Origin: Catellatospora coxensis
Lineage (GTDB): Bacteria > Actinomycetota > Actinomycetes > Mycobacteriales > Micromonosporaceae
NCBI RefSeq assembly: GCF_016862635.1
Contig: NZ_BONI01000030.1
Coordinates: forward strand, 34,552 to 98,551
DNA length: 64,000 bases
Direction of reading: 5' to 3'
In this document: positions 32,227 through 41,028 of the stretch, one piece after another
Numbering within the stretch: position 1 is the stretch's first letter
Layout of the letters: each line of letters starts with the position of its first letter
Position numbers and translations under genes: made by a program
The notes under the pieces: model-generated
What the model saw: the letters and a program-made list of their open reading frames with translations, nothing else
What the model was told of the DNA's origin: nothing
Databases searched by the model: none

Positions 32227-33339
32227 TCAGCCCGCTGCCGCGGCGGCCAGTTCCAGCAGGGCGAGCCCGGCCGCGGTGACGTCGCCGGCGGTCCACTCCA
32301 GCGCCGGGGCGGCCACCGTGATCTCGGTCATCGCCAGGCCCGGGGTCCGGTCGGTGAACACGTTGGCGAACCAGGTCTTCTGCTGCTCGGCCAGGGCCAG
32401 CACGGCCTGGTTGAGCGCCGCGGCCGGGCCGGGCAGCCACAGCTGGAACTGGTGGGTGTGCGGCTGGTGCGGGAACACGCGCGCGCCGGGCAGCGCGGCC
32501 AGCGCCGCGGCGACGGTCTTCGCGTGCGCGACGTACTCGCCGAGGCGGGGCAGTTCCCGGTCGAGGCCGGCCAGCGCGGCCAGCACCGCGGGCCACTGCT
32601 GGAACAGCTGCCCGCCGTAGCGGTGCCGCCAGGCGCGCGCCTGCGCGGTGAAGTCCTCGGCCCCGGCCAGCAGCGCGCCGGACAGCCCGCCGAGCGTCTT
32701 GTACAGCGAGACGTACACGCTGTCGGCCAGCCCCGCCACGGTCGGCAGGTCCCGGCCCAGGTGGAACACCGACTCCCAGAGCCGGGCCCCGTCGAAGTGC
32801 ACCTTCGCCCCGCGCGAGCGCGCCGCGGCCACCAGCGCGTTCAGCTCGTCCCAGGTGGGCAGCAGGAAGCCCGCGTCGCGCAGCGGCAGCTCGACCAGCA
32901 GCGTGCCGAACGGCTCGTCGAGGTCGCGCACCTCCTGCGCGGTGGGCTGGCGCGGCTCGGTCGTCGGCCACACCCCGCGCAGGCCGGTCAGCGTCTGGTA
33001 GGCCCGGCGCTCGTGCACCTCCAGGTGCCCGAGCGGGTGCAGGGCGACGGCCCGGTTGCCGGTGCGCTCGGCCCAGCAGCGCAGCGCGACCTGCTGGGCC
33101 ATGGTGCCGGTCGGGAAGAACACCGCGTCGGGTTTGCCGAGCAGCCCGGCGACCCGCCGCTCCAGCGCCGCGACCGGGCCGCCGCCGTAGAAGTCGGGGC
33201 GGTCGTCGAGCCCGTCGTAGTCGACGGCGGCGAGGTCCGCGAGCCGTTCACGCAGGGACGGCGTGCGGTGGCCGGACAGGATCCGGTCGCAGCCGCGCAT
33301 CGTCCGCCAGCGGCGTTCCGCGGGATCCTCAGCAGCCAT
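32227..33339 (-). CDS. Threonine aldolase / beta-eliminating lyase family PLP enzyme
   Basis: 370 aa PLP-dependent enzyme of the low-specificity threonine aldolase fold, cleaving beta-hydroxy amino acids to glycine and an aldehyde. Family features are PDFYGGGPVAALERRVAGLLGK, VFFPTGTMAQQVALR, LHPLGHLEVHE, KVHFDGARLWES and the PLP lysine in VYVSLYKTLGG. The start at 33339 (MAAEDPAE) avoids an unlikely Trp/His-rich leader. It is followed after 10 bp by the kinase gene. Its usual role is amino-acid catabolism or synthesis of hydroxy amino acids; specificity is not evident. Confidence 0.85.
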   Translation of the reverse strand: MAAEDPAERRWRTMRGCDRILSGHRTPSLRERLADLAAVDYDGLDDRPDFYGGGPVAALERRVAGLLGKPDAVFFPTGTMAQQVALRCWAERTGNRAVALHPLGHLEVHERRAYQTLTGLRGVWPTTEPRQPTAQEVRDLDEPFGTLLVELPLRDAGFLLPTWDELNALVAAARSRGAKVHFDGARLWESVFHLGRDLPTVAGLADSVYVSLYKTLGGLSGALLAGAEDFTAQARAWRHRYGGQLFQQWPAVLAALAGLDRELPRLGEYVAHAKTVAAALAALPGARVFPHQPHTHQFQLWLPGPAAALNQAVLALAEQQKTWFANVFTDRTPGLAMTEITVAAPALEWTAGDVTAAGLALLELAAAAAG

Positions 33340-33389
33340 CGGGCCATGATGCCACCACCCGGCGCGAACCGCGGGCGGCCCCGGCATCC

Positions 33390-33614
33390 TCAGCCGGCGT
33401 CTCCCGGGTACTGGAACACGTCGTCGAGCGGCACCTTGAACACGCGGGCGATCTGGAACGCCATCTCCAGCGACGGCGAGTAGCGCCCCTGCTCGATGGC
33501 GATGACGGTCTGCCGGGTGACGCCGACCCGTTCGGCCAGCTCGGCCTGGGTCATGTCGCCGTGCTCGGCGCGCAGCACCCGGATGCGGTTGGTGACCCGG
33601 GTCGGTTTAACCAT
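33390..33614 (-). CDS. XRE-family helix-turn-helix regulator, 74 aa
   Basis: A single HTH_3 domain: NRIRVLRAEHGDMTQAELAERVGVTRQTVIAIEQGRYSPSLEMAFQIARVF. This short form resembles YozG/PhdYeF-like cytosolic regulators found beside small membrane proteins. Its ATG overlaps the last codons of the upstream membrane protein gene by 8 bp, so the two are translated together. It probably regulates that operon. Confidence 0.9.
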   Translation of the reverse strand: MVKPTRVTNRIRVLRAEHGDMTQAELAERVGVTRQTVIAIEQGRYSPSLEMAFQIARVFKVPLDDVFQYPGDAG

Positions 33615-34077
33615 GGAACGCCCCGCGGTAGGCCCGGATCCGGGCGATCGCGCCCCAGGTCGTGCCGACGGCCCCGAGCAGGAACAGCACGTTGCCGATC
33701 CAGAACTGGTCGGCCCGCACCATCGCCAGCACCAGCACGGCCGCGGCCCCGAACCCGAGCACGTTCTGGGCGATGCGGTCGCCGTGCCGGACGATCTCCC
33801 GGTCGCGCACGTCGGACTCGGTATGGCCGTCCCGGGCGAACATCGCCGCCACGATCGAGCCGAGGATGGTGCCGACGAAGGTGGCGCCCATCGCCCACAG
33901 CATCGGCGTCACCCAGGCGATCTCGGCGACGGGCTGGCGCCACAGGCGCGGGACGACCACGGCGAAGTACGCCAGCGACGTGGCGGGCACGAGGATCGCC
34001 ATGCACCAGGTGTTGCGTTCTTCGAACGTGGTCGGGACGCGGTCGGTGTCGGCGGGGGCGGGCTTGCAGGAGGTCAT
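33607..34077 (-). CDS. Small multi-pass membrane protein paired with the XRE regulator
   Basis: 156 aa with four hydrophobic segments (CMAILVPATSLAYFAVVV, PMLWAMGATFVGTILGSIVAAMF, VLGFGAAAVLVLAMV, WIGNVLFLLGAVGTTWGAI). The charged loop FARDGHTESDVRDREIVRHGDRIAQ between helices is typical of the DUF2178-like membrane partners of short XRE regulators. The ATG at 34077 has GGAGGT upstream. The downstream regulator overlaps its 3' end. Function unknown. Confidence 0.75.
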   Translation of the reverse strand: MTSCKPAPADTDRVPTTFEERNTWCMAILVPATSLAYFAVVVPRLWRQPVAEIAWVTPMLWAMGATFVGTILGSIVAAMFARDGHTESDVRDREIVRHGDRIAQNVLGFGAAAVLVLAMVRADQFWIGNVLFLLGAVGTTWGAIARIRAYRGAFHG

Positions 34078-34166
34078 GGCAGATCCTCTCGGTCGACCCG
34101 ACGATGTAAAGAATACTTGACATCGCTGGTACGCCGGAGCGTACACCATGTCAGCCATCCTTTACC

Positions 34167-34262
34167 TCACCGCTTGCCGAACATCCACCGGATGGCGGCG
34201 ATGAGCAGCGCGATTCCGAGCACGGTGCCGAACACACCGGCGTACACCTGTTCGCTGGACAC
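34167..34262 (-). CDS. Tiny single-pass membrane protein, 31 aa
   Basis: GTG start preceded by AAGGTG at proper spacing. The product begins VSSEQVYAGVFGTVLGIA, continues through one hydrophobic helix and ends with a basic IRWMFGKR. The length, helix and positive-inside tail fit a genuine small membrane protein. It lies alone upstream of the membrane/XRE pair. Similarity is not known to me. Confidence 0.45.
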   Translation of the reverse strand: MSSEQVYAGVFGTVLGIALLIAAIRWMFGKR

Positions 34263-34450
34263 ACGCACACCTTAGTGAGCGGGGACCCGCCGCGCCGCGA
34301 CCACGTCGCCGGGCGCGGCGGCCGCGATCGGCCAGAAATGCCCTTTGTGCAGGCCAACCGGCCCAACCCGGGCGGCGCGGGCGCGACAATGGCAGGGGCG
34401 GCACGCGACCTGACGGCGTGTCGGCGCGTGACTGCCGGGAGGCCGGGCCG

Positions 34451-34702
34451 ATGAGCACGAAGCACTGGACCGTCGACATAACGATCGACGACGACGGCTC
34501 CGGCCGTACGCAGGCACACGCCCGCCTCGACGCCGGCGGCGCGCCGACCGCGCTGCGCGGCGACGGCAGCGCGGTGCGGACCCGGTTCGACGAGGACGTG
34601 CCCGTGATCGGCGACGAGCTGGCCGCCGGCCGTGCCCTGGTGGAGCTGGGACAGCGGCTGCTCGCGCAGGCCGACGCCGACCTGGAGCGGACCCCGGCAT
34701 GA
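34451..34702 (+). CDS. DUF1876 family protein (dsRBD-like)
   Basis: 83 aa. The sequence MSTKHWTVDITIDDDGSGRTQAHARL, then GDELAAGRALVELGQRLL, matches DUF1876 (Rv2632c-like), small actinobacterial proteins often induced in hypoxia or dormancy; this regulation is known for relatives, not shown here. The ATG at 34451 follows a GGGAGG. Its stop overlaps the ATG of the flavodoxin gene in ATGA, so the pair is translationally coupled. Confidence 0.88.
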   Translation: MSTKHWTVDITIDDDGSGRTQAHARLDAGGAPTALRGDGSAVRTRFDEDVPVIGDELAAGRALVELGQRLLAQADADLERTPA

Positions 34703-35352
34703 CGACCGCTCCCGCTCCCGCCCCCACCACCGCGCCGCCCCTGCTGGAGCCGCCGTTGCAGCGCCTGGTCATGGCGCAGCTGGACGAGCTGCCCGAGGCG
34801 CTGACCGGCCAGACCGGCCCGCCCCGGCGCGTGCTGGTGGCCGCCGCCTCGAAGTACGAGGCGACCGCGGAGATCGCCAACGCCATCGCCAAGGTGCTCG
34901 AGGACCGCGGCTTCTCCGCCACCGCCTGCGAGATCGACCCGTCGGTGCAGGTCGACGGCTTCGACGCGTTCGTCATCGGCAGCGCGGTGTACTCCGGGCA
35001 CTGGCTGCAACCGGCCCGCTGGTTCGTGCAGAGCCACGCGGCGGTGCTGTCCACCCGTCCGGTGTGGCTGTTCTCGAGCGGCCCGGTCGGCGACCCGCCG
35101 ATGCCCGACGAGGACCCGGTCGACGTCACCGCCATCGCCGAGGCGACGCTCGCCCGCGAGCACAAGGTGTTCGCCGGGCGGCTCGAACACAGCCGGCTGA
35201 GCATCGCCGAGCAGGCGCTGGTCGTGGCGCTGCGCGCGCCCGAGGGCGACTTCCGGGACTGGGACGCGATCCGCGGCTGGGCCGAGGGCATCGCCGAGGC
35301 GCTGTCCGCGTCCGGACCGACCACCATCACCGGAACGATCAGCCTGGACTGA
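34699..35352 (+). CDS. Flavodoxin-domain protein
   Basis: 217 aa. After a proline-rich N-terminus, residues 45 onward form a flavodoxin/HemG-like fold: RRVLVAAASKYEATAEIANAIAKVLEDRG, FDAFVIGSAVYSGHWLQPARWFV, RPVWLFSSGPVGDPP. Similar proteins sit beside universal stress and DUF1876 genes in actinobacteria and are thought to be FMN electron carriers or protoporphyrinogen oxidase relatives. The coupling to DUF1876 suggests a redox-stress or low-oxygen role; that is inference. The FMN phosphate loop (ASKYEAT) replaces the more usual SxxGxT. Confidence 0.83.
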   Translation: MTTAPAPAPTTAPPLLEPPLQRLVMAQLDELPEALTGQTGPPRRVLVAAASKYEATAEIANAIAKVLEDRGFSATACEIDPSVQVDGFDAFVIGSAVYSGHWLQPARWFVQSHAAVLSTRPVWLFSSGPVGDPPMPDEDPVDVTAIAEATLAREHKVFAGRLEHSRLSIAEQALVVALRAPEGDFRDWDAIRGWAEGIAEALSASGPTTITGTISLD

Positions 35353-35481
35353 CCCGGTTCGCGGACCCTACGACGCCCCGACTTGGGGCATCATCGACGG
35401 CGTAACCGCACCCCCGCCCTGGACCGCCGACGCGCACCCCCGCCGCCGGCCACCGCTCCGCATCCCCCGGAGAACCCCCTC

Positions 35482-36396
35482 ATGACCGAGCACACCCGTC
35501 GACGCGCCCTCCTGGCCGGCGGCGCGGGCGTGGCCGCGCTGGCCACCGGCGGCCTCTGGCTGGCCGGCCGCGGCGGCGCGGACCCCGGCACGGCGGCGGT
35601 CTGGCACGAGCCGCCCGCCCCGGCCGACACCGCACCGGTCGCCGTGCCCGCCCAGCCCGGTCCGCCGGGCGTCGAGCGCGCCCGCGTGCTGACCGCGGCC
35701 AACGCCGGCGACCTGGTCAAAATCACCACCAGCGGCTGGTACAGCTGGGCGCTGATGGACCGCGGCACCGGCGAGATCGTCGGCTCGAAGAACCTGCACG
35801 AGACGAACATGACCGCCTCGATGATCAAGGCGTGGCTGGCCGCCGACTACCTGCGCCGCGCCACCGAGGCGGGCCGGACACCGAGTGCGGCACGGTTTGC
35901 CGAGATCACCAAGCTGATCCGCGACAGCGACAACGCCGTGGCCACCCTCCTGTGGAACGAACTCGGCGGGCGGGCCACGATCACCCGGCTGATCTCGATC
36001 TGCAAGCTGACCGACTCCGCGGCCGGGCCGGACTGGAGCAAGACCCAGCTGTCGGCCCGCGACACCTGCCGCATCGCCCACGCCATCGGCACCGGCGCGG
36101 CGGCCGGCCCGACCTGGACCGAGTACCTCATCGGCGAGATGCGCGCGGTGCGCGGCACCGGAAACTTCGGCATCCGGCGCGCCTTCCCGGCGGCGGAGCA
36201 GTCCAGGATCGCCATCAAGAACGGCTGGGTGTGGCGTCCCGCGCCGTACGGCTTCTACAACGTCAACTGCCTGGCGCTCGGCGACGACTGGACCATGGCC
36301 GTGCTGACCCGCTACTCCTCCGGCGGCGAGGCGCACGGTCGCGCCATCGGCCAGTCGGTCGCTACGCAGCTGCGCACCCTGTCCGACCTGCTCTGA
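35482..36396 (+). CDS. Tat-exported serine hydrolase (beta-lactamase/PBP fold)
   Basis: 304 aa. The twin-arginine signal HTRRRALLAGGAGVAALATGG occupies the N-terminus, followed by a Pro/Ala-rich linker. The penicillin-recognising motifs are in order: SMIK (Ser113, Lys116), SDN (149-151) and an IKNGWV box where KTG would be. The fold and motifs suggest a class A beta-lactamase-like enzyme, or a peptidase acting on the wall. KNG in place of KTG leaves true beta-lactamase activity uncertain. The ATG at 35482 follows CGGAGAA. It stands alone. Confidence 0.85.
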   Translation: MTEHTRRRALLAGGAGVAALATGGLWLAGRGGADPGTAAVWHEPPAPADTAPVAVPAQPGPPGVERARVLTAANAGDLVKITTSGWYSWALMDRGTGEIVGSKNLHETNMTASMIKAWLAADYLRRATEAGRTPSAARFAEITKLIRDSDNAVATLLWNELGGRATITRLISICKLTDSAAGPDWSKTQLSARDTCRIAHAIGTGAAAGPTWTEYLIGEMRAVRGTGNFGIRRAFPAAEQSRIAIKNGWVWRPAPYGFYNVNCLALGDDWTMAVLTRYSSGGEAHGRAIGQSVATQLRTLSDLL

Positions 36397-36457
36397 CCGG
36401 ATCGGTGACACGGCCGTCTATATTGTCGACGGGCGCACGCCGTGACAGGGAGATGCC

Positions 36458-37708
36458 GTGTACGACAATCGGTTCGGTGATCAGTCCTATCTCGACTGGC
36501 TCGCGCTCAACCCGTACGAAGGGCTAGCGCAGCGGGTGCGCGTGCTCGCCGGAACCGCCGCCGTCCTCGACGACCTGCACTCGGGCCGCCGCACCGGCGT
36601 TCCGGTCGCGCACGGCGACGTCAAACCGGCCACCGTCGTCGTCCGCCCCGACGGCTCCAGCAGCCCCGCCGACCTGGGCGAGCTGTGGACCGTCGACGGC
36701 TCCCTGGTGGCCGCCCGCAGCACCCCGTACGCCGCCCCGGAGCTGTTCCTGCCCGGCGCGCTGACCAGCCCGGACGCCGACCGGTACGCGTTCGTCGCCA
36801 CCGTCGTGCACGCCGTGCTGGGCACGCCCCCGCCGGTGCACCCCCCGGGCCCCGGCCCGCGGGCCGGCATCGACCTGTTCCGGCTCGCCGAGCAGCTGCG
36901 CGCGCACCCGCTGAGCGCGGCGTTCCCCGCCTTCCAGCACCGGCTGCTCAACGCGCTGTCCGCCGCGCCGTCGGGCCGCGTGCACACCCTCACGACCTGG
37001 CTGGACGCGCTGCTCAACGACCTCGCCCCGCCCATGTTCGCCACGACCGGCACCCTGCCGCTGGCCCCGGGGGCGCACCCGCCGCCCACCGAGACGCTGC
37101 CGCCCTGGTCGCCGCCCGCGACGGCGGCCCGCTCCGGCGGCTCGCAGACGCTCACCTGGGTGCTCGCCGGGGTGGCCGCCCTGGTGGCGCTCGCGCTCGT
37201 CGCCGGTGGCGCGTGGTATCTGATCCAGCGGCCCGGCAGCCCGGCCGACCCGAACCTCCTGGTCGCACCGACGCCCACGGCGAGCGCCGCACCGACCCCG
37301 TCGCCGTCGCCGTCGCCGTCCACGGACGATCTCACCGCGGCGCGGGCCTTCCTCAGCGGGACGTGGGAGGGCACCTACCGCTGCCGGCAGGGCCTGACCG
37401 GGATGAAGCTGGTCCTGTTCGTCGTCGACGACCACGAGGTCGAGGCGACCTTCGAGTTCTTCCCGGTGAAGAGCAACCCGAACGTGCCGCGCGGGTCGTT
37501 CGTGGTCGAGGGCTCGTACACGGCGACCGGCTTCACGCTGCAGCCGGGTCACTGGATCAAACGGCCCGGCGACTACGTCATGGTCGGGCTCGAAGCCTCG
37601 TTCTCGCCCCGGGCCGGGCAGAGCATCCGCGGCGAGGTCGCCGATGCGGGCTGCGACGACTTCTCGCTGACGAAGTCCTCCACGGACACCCGGCGGCCGC
37701 CCGTCTGA
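36458..37708 (+). CDS. Half-kinase membrane protein (pseudokinase C-lobe with extracytoplasmic domain)
   Basis: 416 aa. Residues 20-180 match only the C-lobe of Hanks-type Ser/Thr kinases: catalytic loop VAHGDVKPATVVV (His52, Asp54, Lys56), ADLGEL for DFG (72-74), APE at 93-95 and DADRYAFVATVVHAVLG for the F-helix. The N-lobe glycine loop and VAIK lysine are absent because the protein starts just before this region. A transmembrane helix (about 232-255) leads to a Pro/Ser linker and a C-terminal beta-rich domain (FLSGTWEGTYRC, GCDDFSLTKS). The GTG has AGGGAGA upstream. Likely a non-catalytic sensor. Confidence 0.75.
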   Translation: MYDNRFGDQSYLDWLALNPYEGLAQRVRVLAGTAAVLDDLHSGRRTGVPVAHGDVKPATVVVRPDGSSSPADLGELWTVDGSLVAARSTPYAAPELFLPGALTSPDADRYAFVATVVHAVLGTPPPVHPPGPGPRAGIDLFRLAEQLRAHPLSAAFPAFQHRLLNALSAAPSGRVHTLTTWLDALLNDLAPPMFATTGTLPLAPGAHPPPTETLPPWSPPATAARSGGSQTLTWVLAGVAALVALALVAGGAWYLIQRPGSPADPNLLVAPTPTASAAPTPSPSPSPSTDDLTAARAFLSGTWEGTYRCRQGLTGMKLVLFVVDDHEVEATFEFFPVKSNPNVPRGSFVVEGSYTATGFTLQPGHWIKRPGDYVMVGLEASFSPRAGQSIRGEVADAGCDDFSLTKSSTDTRRPPV

Positions 37709-37855
37709 CCGTGCCACAGGTTGAACCGCCATCAGCATAAGGCGGCTCCACGCGATCTTCACTCGGCCGTTCGACCGTCGCGACCTGCGATCCGCGCTGC
37801 CTAAGCTTCCCGCTCGTGTCCGTTTTCGAGGTGGCGCCCCTCGGAGACCGGCACG

Positions 37856-37883
37856 CGACGCCCGCCGCCCGCGGCGGGCGTCG
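37856..37883 (+). promoter_or_regulatory. Strong 5' leader hairpin before the gene at 37910
   Basis: Thirteen complementary bases on each side, CGACGCCCGCCGC (37856-37868) and its complement (37871-37883), separated by CC. It ends 20 bp before the ribosome site GGAGG and could act as an attenuator or translation control element. Confidence 0.55.
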
Positions 37884-37909
37884 TGTTGTGTCCATCGAGC
37901 CCCGGAGGC

Positions 37910-38371
37910 ATGTTGATCGACGCTGAGCACATCGCGCGGACCGTTCTCCTCTCGTCCACCGGACCGGACTTGACGGCGGAGGTATGGGCCTGCCGCACGC
38001 TGGCCGCCCGCACCCCCGGTCACCGCAGCCGCCTGGTGAGCGCGCTCCTGCGCCTGGAGCGCGTCACGGACTCGCCGGGCACCCGGCTCCGGCTCGCCGA
38101 GGAGGCGGTCGCGAACGCTCGACAGATCGACCCCGCCCAGGACCACCACGCCACCGACATGCTGATCTGGGCGCTGTACGCCCTGCAGCGCAACCTCCAC
38201 GCCACCGGCCGCACCGCCGAGGGGCAGGCCGCCCGCCAGGAGTTCCTCGACCGCCACCACCCCGACCTGCACGTCGCGAACAGCTGCCCGGTGACCGTCT
38301 GCTACGCCGACAAGGACCTGCCTCCGGTCGGCGGGCAGCCGGCGGTGCACCGACCGGGCACAGCTCGGTAA
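37910..38371 (+). CDS. Hypothetical protein with helical-repeat character, 153 aa
   Basis: Starts MLIDAEHIARTVLL. The middle has two TPR-like helix pairs (HRSRLVSALLRLERVTDSPGT with RLRLAEEAVANARQI; HHATDMLIWALYALQRNLHATGRTAEG), and the end is hydrophilic with VTVCYADKDLPP. No domain can be named. The start is uncertain: GGAGG is only one base from the ATG at 37910, so the next codon (TTG, 37913) or the in-frame TTG at 37883 may be used. A strong hairpin precedes it. Confidence 0.55.
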   Translation: MLIDAEHIARTVLLSSTGPDLTAEVWACRTLAARTPGHRSRLVSALLRLERVTDSPGTRLRLAEEAVANARQIDPAQDHHATDMLIWALYALQRNLHATGRTAEGQAARQEFLDRHHPDLHVANSCPVTVCYADKDLPPVGGQPAVHRPGTAR

Positions 38372-38453
38372 CCCCGCCTGCCGCATCGGCCGGTGCCCGC
38401 CCCCCGCAGCAGGCGTGCACCGGCCGGGCGCGGCAACCGACGCTCGATGCGGC

Positions 38454-40868
38454 TCAGCGCCGGAGCTGGCGCAGGATCGACGGGTCGGTGATCTTCTCGT
38501 CGGCGGCCAGCAGGAACGCCTTGGCCACGATCGCGTTCAGCACGGTGTCCTCGTCGAACGGCAGCCGCACCGCGGGCGACCGGGCGGGCACGATGCACAG
38601 GTAGGCGTCGTCGGGTTCCCTCAGCACGTTGCCCGAGCCCAGGTGGATGCGGTACGCCCCCAGACTGCCCCGCACCCGCAGCCAGCGCTCGCCGAGCGAG
38701 GTCCGGCCGGCGAGTCTCGTACGCGGGAGCAGCCGCTCCAGTGCCTCGCGGCGCATCTGCGCGGTGGGCGTCAGCTCGCCGAACCCGGCACTGCGCCAGT
38801 ATTCGTCGAACCGGCGATCGCCGTGGTCGGCCCACTGCGGGTCGGCGGCGATGGAGGTGACGCCGACGAACAGGTCCACGTCGCGCATCGCCTCGCTGAA
38901 CACCGGCACCGGCACCTCGGCCAGCGGCACGTCCCGCCACCCGCGCCCGTCCCGGCGGGCGAACCGCACCTGGTCGGTGCCGCAGTAACGGGCCTCGTGG
39001 TCGCCGCCGCCCATGCCGTCGGCGAGCGTATGGTCGAACGAGGCCCGCCACCCGCCGCCGCCGAGTTCGCGGGCCGCCGCGCTGTGGTGGCCGCCGTCCC
39101 ACGGCCCGAGGTAGCCGGCGTGCCAGCCGCGGACCCGCATCAGCGCGTTGGCCTGCCGGTAGCGCAGGATGTGCGCGGCGAACCGGTTCGAGTACGTCGC
39201 GGTCTGCTCCTCGGCCGGGGTGAGCCGGTACACCTCGCGGAACGCCTGCTTGAACGGCTGGCGCAGCGCGCCTGCCGCCACGTGGTCACGCCAGCGGGCC
39301 ACCTGTGCGGCCGCGGCCCGCACCGGGTGCCAGAGCCGGACCCGGGTTCCGCGCACGGTGAGGCCGTCCGGGCCGCGCAGCGCCCACCCGCCGCGGTCGC
39401 GGACCGGGATGCCCGCCGTCCAGCCTTCGCCGTCGCCGGTCTCCCAGATCAGCGACCGTCCGAAGACGCCGGTGACGGGATGGTCGAGATAACGCGCGAC
39501 CCAGTCGGCGTACGCCCAGTCGCGCTCCTCCGACAGCACGGACTCGACCCGCCGCCGTTCCGCGGTGACCGTCCGACCGATCTCCTTGACCAGCTCCTGC
39601 AGCCGTTTGAGGTCGGCGGGAAAACCGTCGCGCACCGCGGCGGGCACCGAGCGCAGGACCGTCTCGCCGTCGCGGAAGCTCAGCCGCGGGCGCTCGTCCA
39701 CCAGCGCCACCACCGCCTGGTGGCCGCCGACCTGCTCGGTGTGCCGACCGTCGGCGTCCAGGCCGTGCGTATCCACGCACAGCTCCAGCATCTCGGCGTA
39801 CGTCCGGCCGCGCGCCTCGCCGAGCTGCGCGAACGCGGCCCGCACCCGCTTCTGCAGGCCCTTGTTGCGCACCGCGGTGCTGAGCCGGGCCAGGGTGGTC
39901 AGCGGCACGTCGCCGTCGCGCCGGGCCAGCAGCGTGACCGACGCGTTCGCGGTCAGCGGCGCGCGGGGGTGGCCGTCCCCGCGGGCCGACAAGGCTGCGG
40001 TGTCGGTGACCCGGGCCAGCAGCGCGGTCGCCGCGGGACCCGGATCGGCTGCCAGCAGCCAGGTCAGCGCGCGCAGCAGCCGGTCGGCCTCGTCGAGGAC
40101 GTACGAGGTGTGCTCGGCGAAGCAGCCGAGGATGCCCCGGACGACGTCGTCGCCTCCGGCGGTGGCCGCCAGCAGTTGCTCGGCACGCCGCCGCCACCGG
40201 ACGTCGGGCGTGAGCTTCTCCAGGGTCGAGCAGTGGTCGAGCAGGTCGCCGACGCCGGTGCCGCGCAGCACGTCGCCGAGCCGGTCCTGCACGGCCGCGC
40301 CGAGCGTGCCCGCGGACTGCCCGAGCCACACGGGCAGCACGTGGTCGCCGGCCTTCCTGATCCCGATGTTCAGCGCGGTGCGGAGCCGGCGTTCGAGCCG
40401 TACATCGACCGGCGGGTTCTCCTCGACGATCGCCAAAACCGCCTCCAGCGCGCGCCGGTGACCGACCAGCTGCGCGCCGGGCAGCCCGGCGGCGAGGGCG
40501 GCCGGCAGTTCCAGGTGCAGCAGCTCGCCGTCGTGGCCCGCGCCGCGGGCCACCTGGCGCAGGCACCAGGACAGGTGGGCGCTGGTCCACGGCGCGTCCT
40601 GGGCGGCCAGGTGGCGCAGCAGGTCGCGCTGCGCCGGCCAGTCGAGCCGGCCGGCGCAGGCCAGGGCGTGCAGGTGCATGGCCGGGCCGCGCCGGTCCTG
40701 CGGCTGCCACGCCTGCACCGCCGCCCAGCCGGGCAGCGCCGTGATGTCACGGACCCAGCCCTTCCACTCCGTGCCCAGCACGTTGCCCAGCCGCCGGCCC
40801 GACGCCTCGCTGTCGGCGTCGAGGTGTTCCTGCCACACGTCCGCCAGCTTCGGAATCAGCTGCTCCAC
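38454..40868 (-). CDS. DUF4132 domain protein
   Basis: 804 aa. The C-terminal half matches DUF4132: PFKQAFREVYRLTPAEEQ, YSNRFAAHILRYRQANALM, RVRGWHAGYLGPW and the final YRIHLGSGNVLREPDDAYLCIVP block. The N-terminal half is an alpha-solenoid with many ALLARVTD/RLRTALNIG-type helices. The E. coli relatives MolR/YehI have an unclear regulatory role. GTG at 40868 follows GAGAGGTGG. It is divergent from the HSP90-TPR-TPR operon with 160 bp between starts, so a shared promoter region and function are plausible. The protein has no signal or membrane segment. Confidence 0.75.
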   Translation of the reverse strand: MEQLIPKLADVWQEHLDADSEASGRRLGNVLGTEWKGWVRDITALPGWAAVQAWQPQDRRGPAMHLHALACAGRLDWPAQRDLLRHLAAQDAPWTSAHLSWCLRQVARGAGHDGELLHLELPAALAAGLPGAQLVGHRRALEAVLAIVEENPPVDVRLERRLRTALNIGIRKAGDHVLPVWLGQSAGTLGAAVQDRLGDVLRGTGVGDLLDHCSTLEKLTPDVRWRRRAEQLLAATAGGDDVVRGILGCFAEHTSYVLDEADRLLRALTWLLAADPGPAATALLARVTDTAALSARGDGHPRAPLTANASVTLLARRDGDVPLTTLARLSTAVRNKGLQKRVRAAFAQLGEARGRTYAEMLELCVDTHGLDADGRHTEQVGGHQAVVALVDERPRLSFRDGETVLRSVPAAVRDGFPADLKRLQELVKEIGRTVTAERRRVESVLSEERDWAYADWVARYLDHPVTGVFGRSLIWETGDGEGWTAGIPVRDRGGWALRGPDGLTVRGTRVRLWHPVRAAAAQVARWRDHVAAGALRQPFKQAFREVYRLTPAEEQTATYSNRFAAHILRYRQANALMRVRGWHAGYLGPWDGGHHSAAARELGGGGWRASFDHTLADGMGGGDHEARYCGTDQVRFARRDGRGWRDVPLAEVPVPVFSEAMRDVDLFVGVTSIAADPQWADHGDRRFDEYWRSAGFGELTPTAQMRREALERLLPRTRLAGRTSLGERWLRVRGSLGAYRIHLGSGNVLREPDDAYLCIVPARSPAVRLPFDEDTVLNAIVAKAFLLAADEKITDPSILRQLRR

Positions 40869-41028
40869 CGGCCACCTCTCTCCCTCGTGGGCGACATGGT
40901 GCCAGCGGGCACCGACAGCCGCCGCCCCGGTCCGTCCAGATGGTGGCGTGCGGCCGAAATCCGGTCCGCGAACGTCGGTGACGGACGGTAGGGTCGGCGA
41001 CCGCGAACACCCCACCACGGAGGACCTC

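Noticed and set aside
34330..34450. DosR-like box before DUF1876
   Set aside because: Weak symmetry around GCCCTTTGTGCAGGC was noted, but it does not match a known consensus well enough to call.
37270..37330. Pro/Ser-rich tandem codons (PSPSPSPS) as a possible DNA repeat
   Set aside because: It is a short linker in the half-kinase membrane protein, common in secreted actinobacterial proteins.
37719..37750. Terminator hairpin after the half-kinase gene
   Set aside because: Only a five-base CCGCC/GGCGG stem, too weak to support a call.
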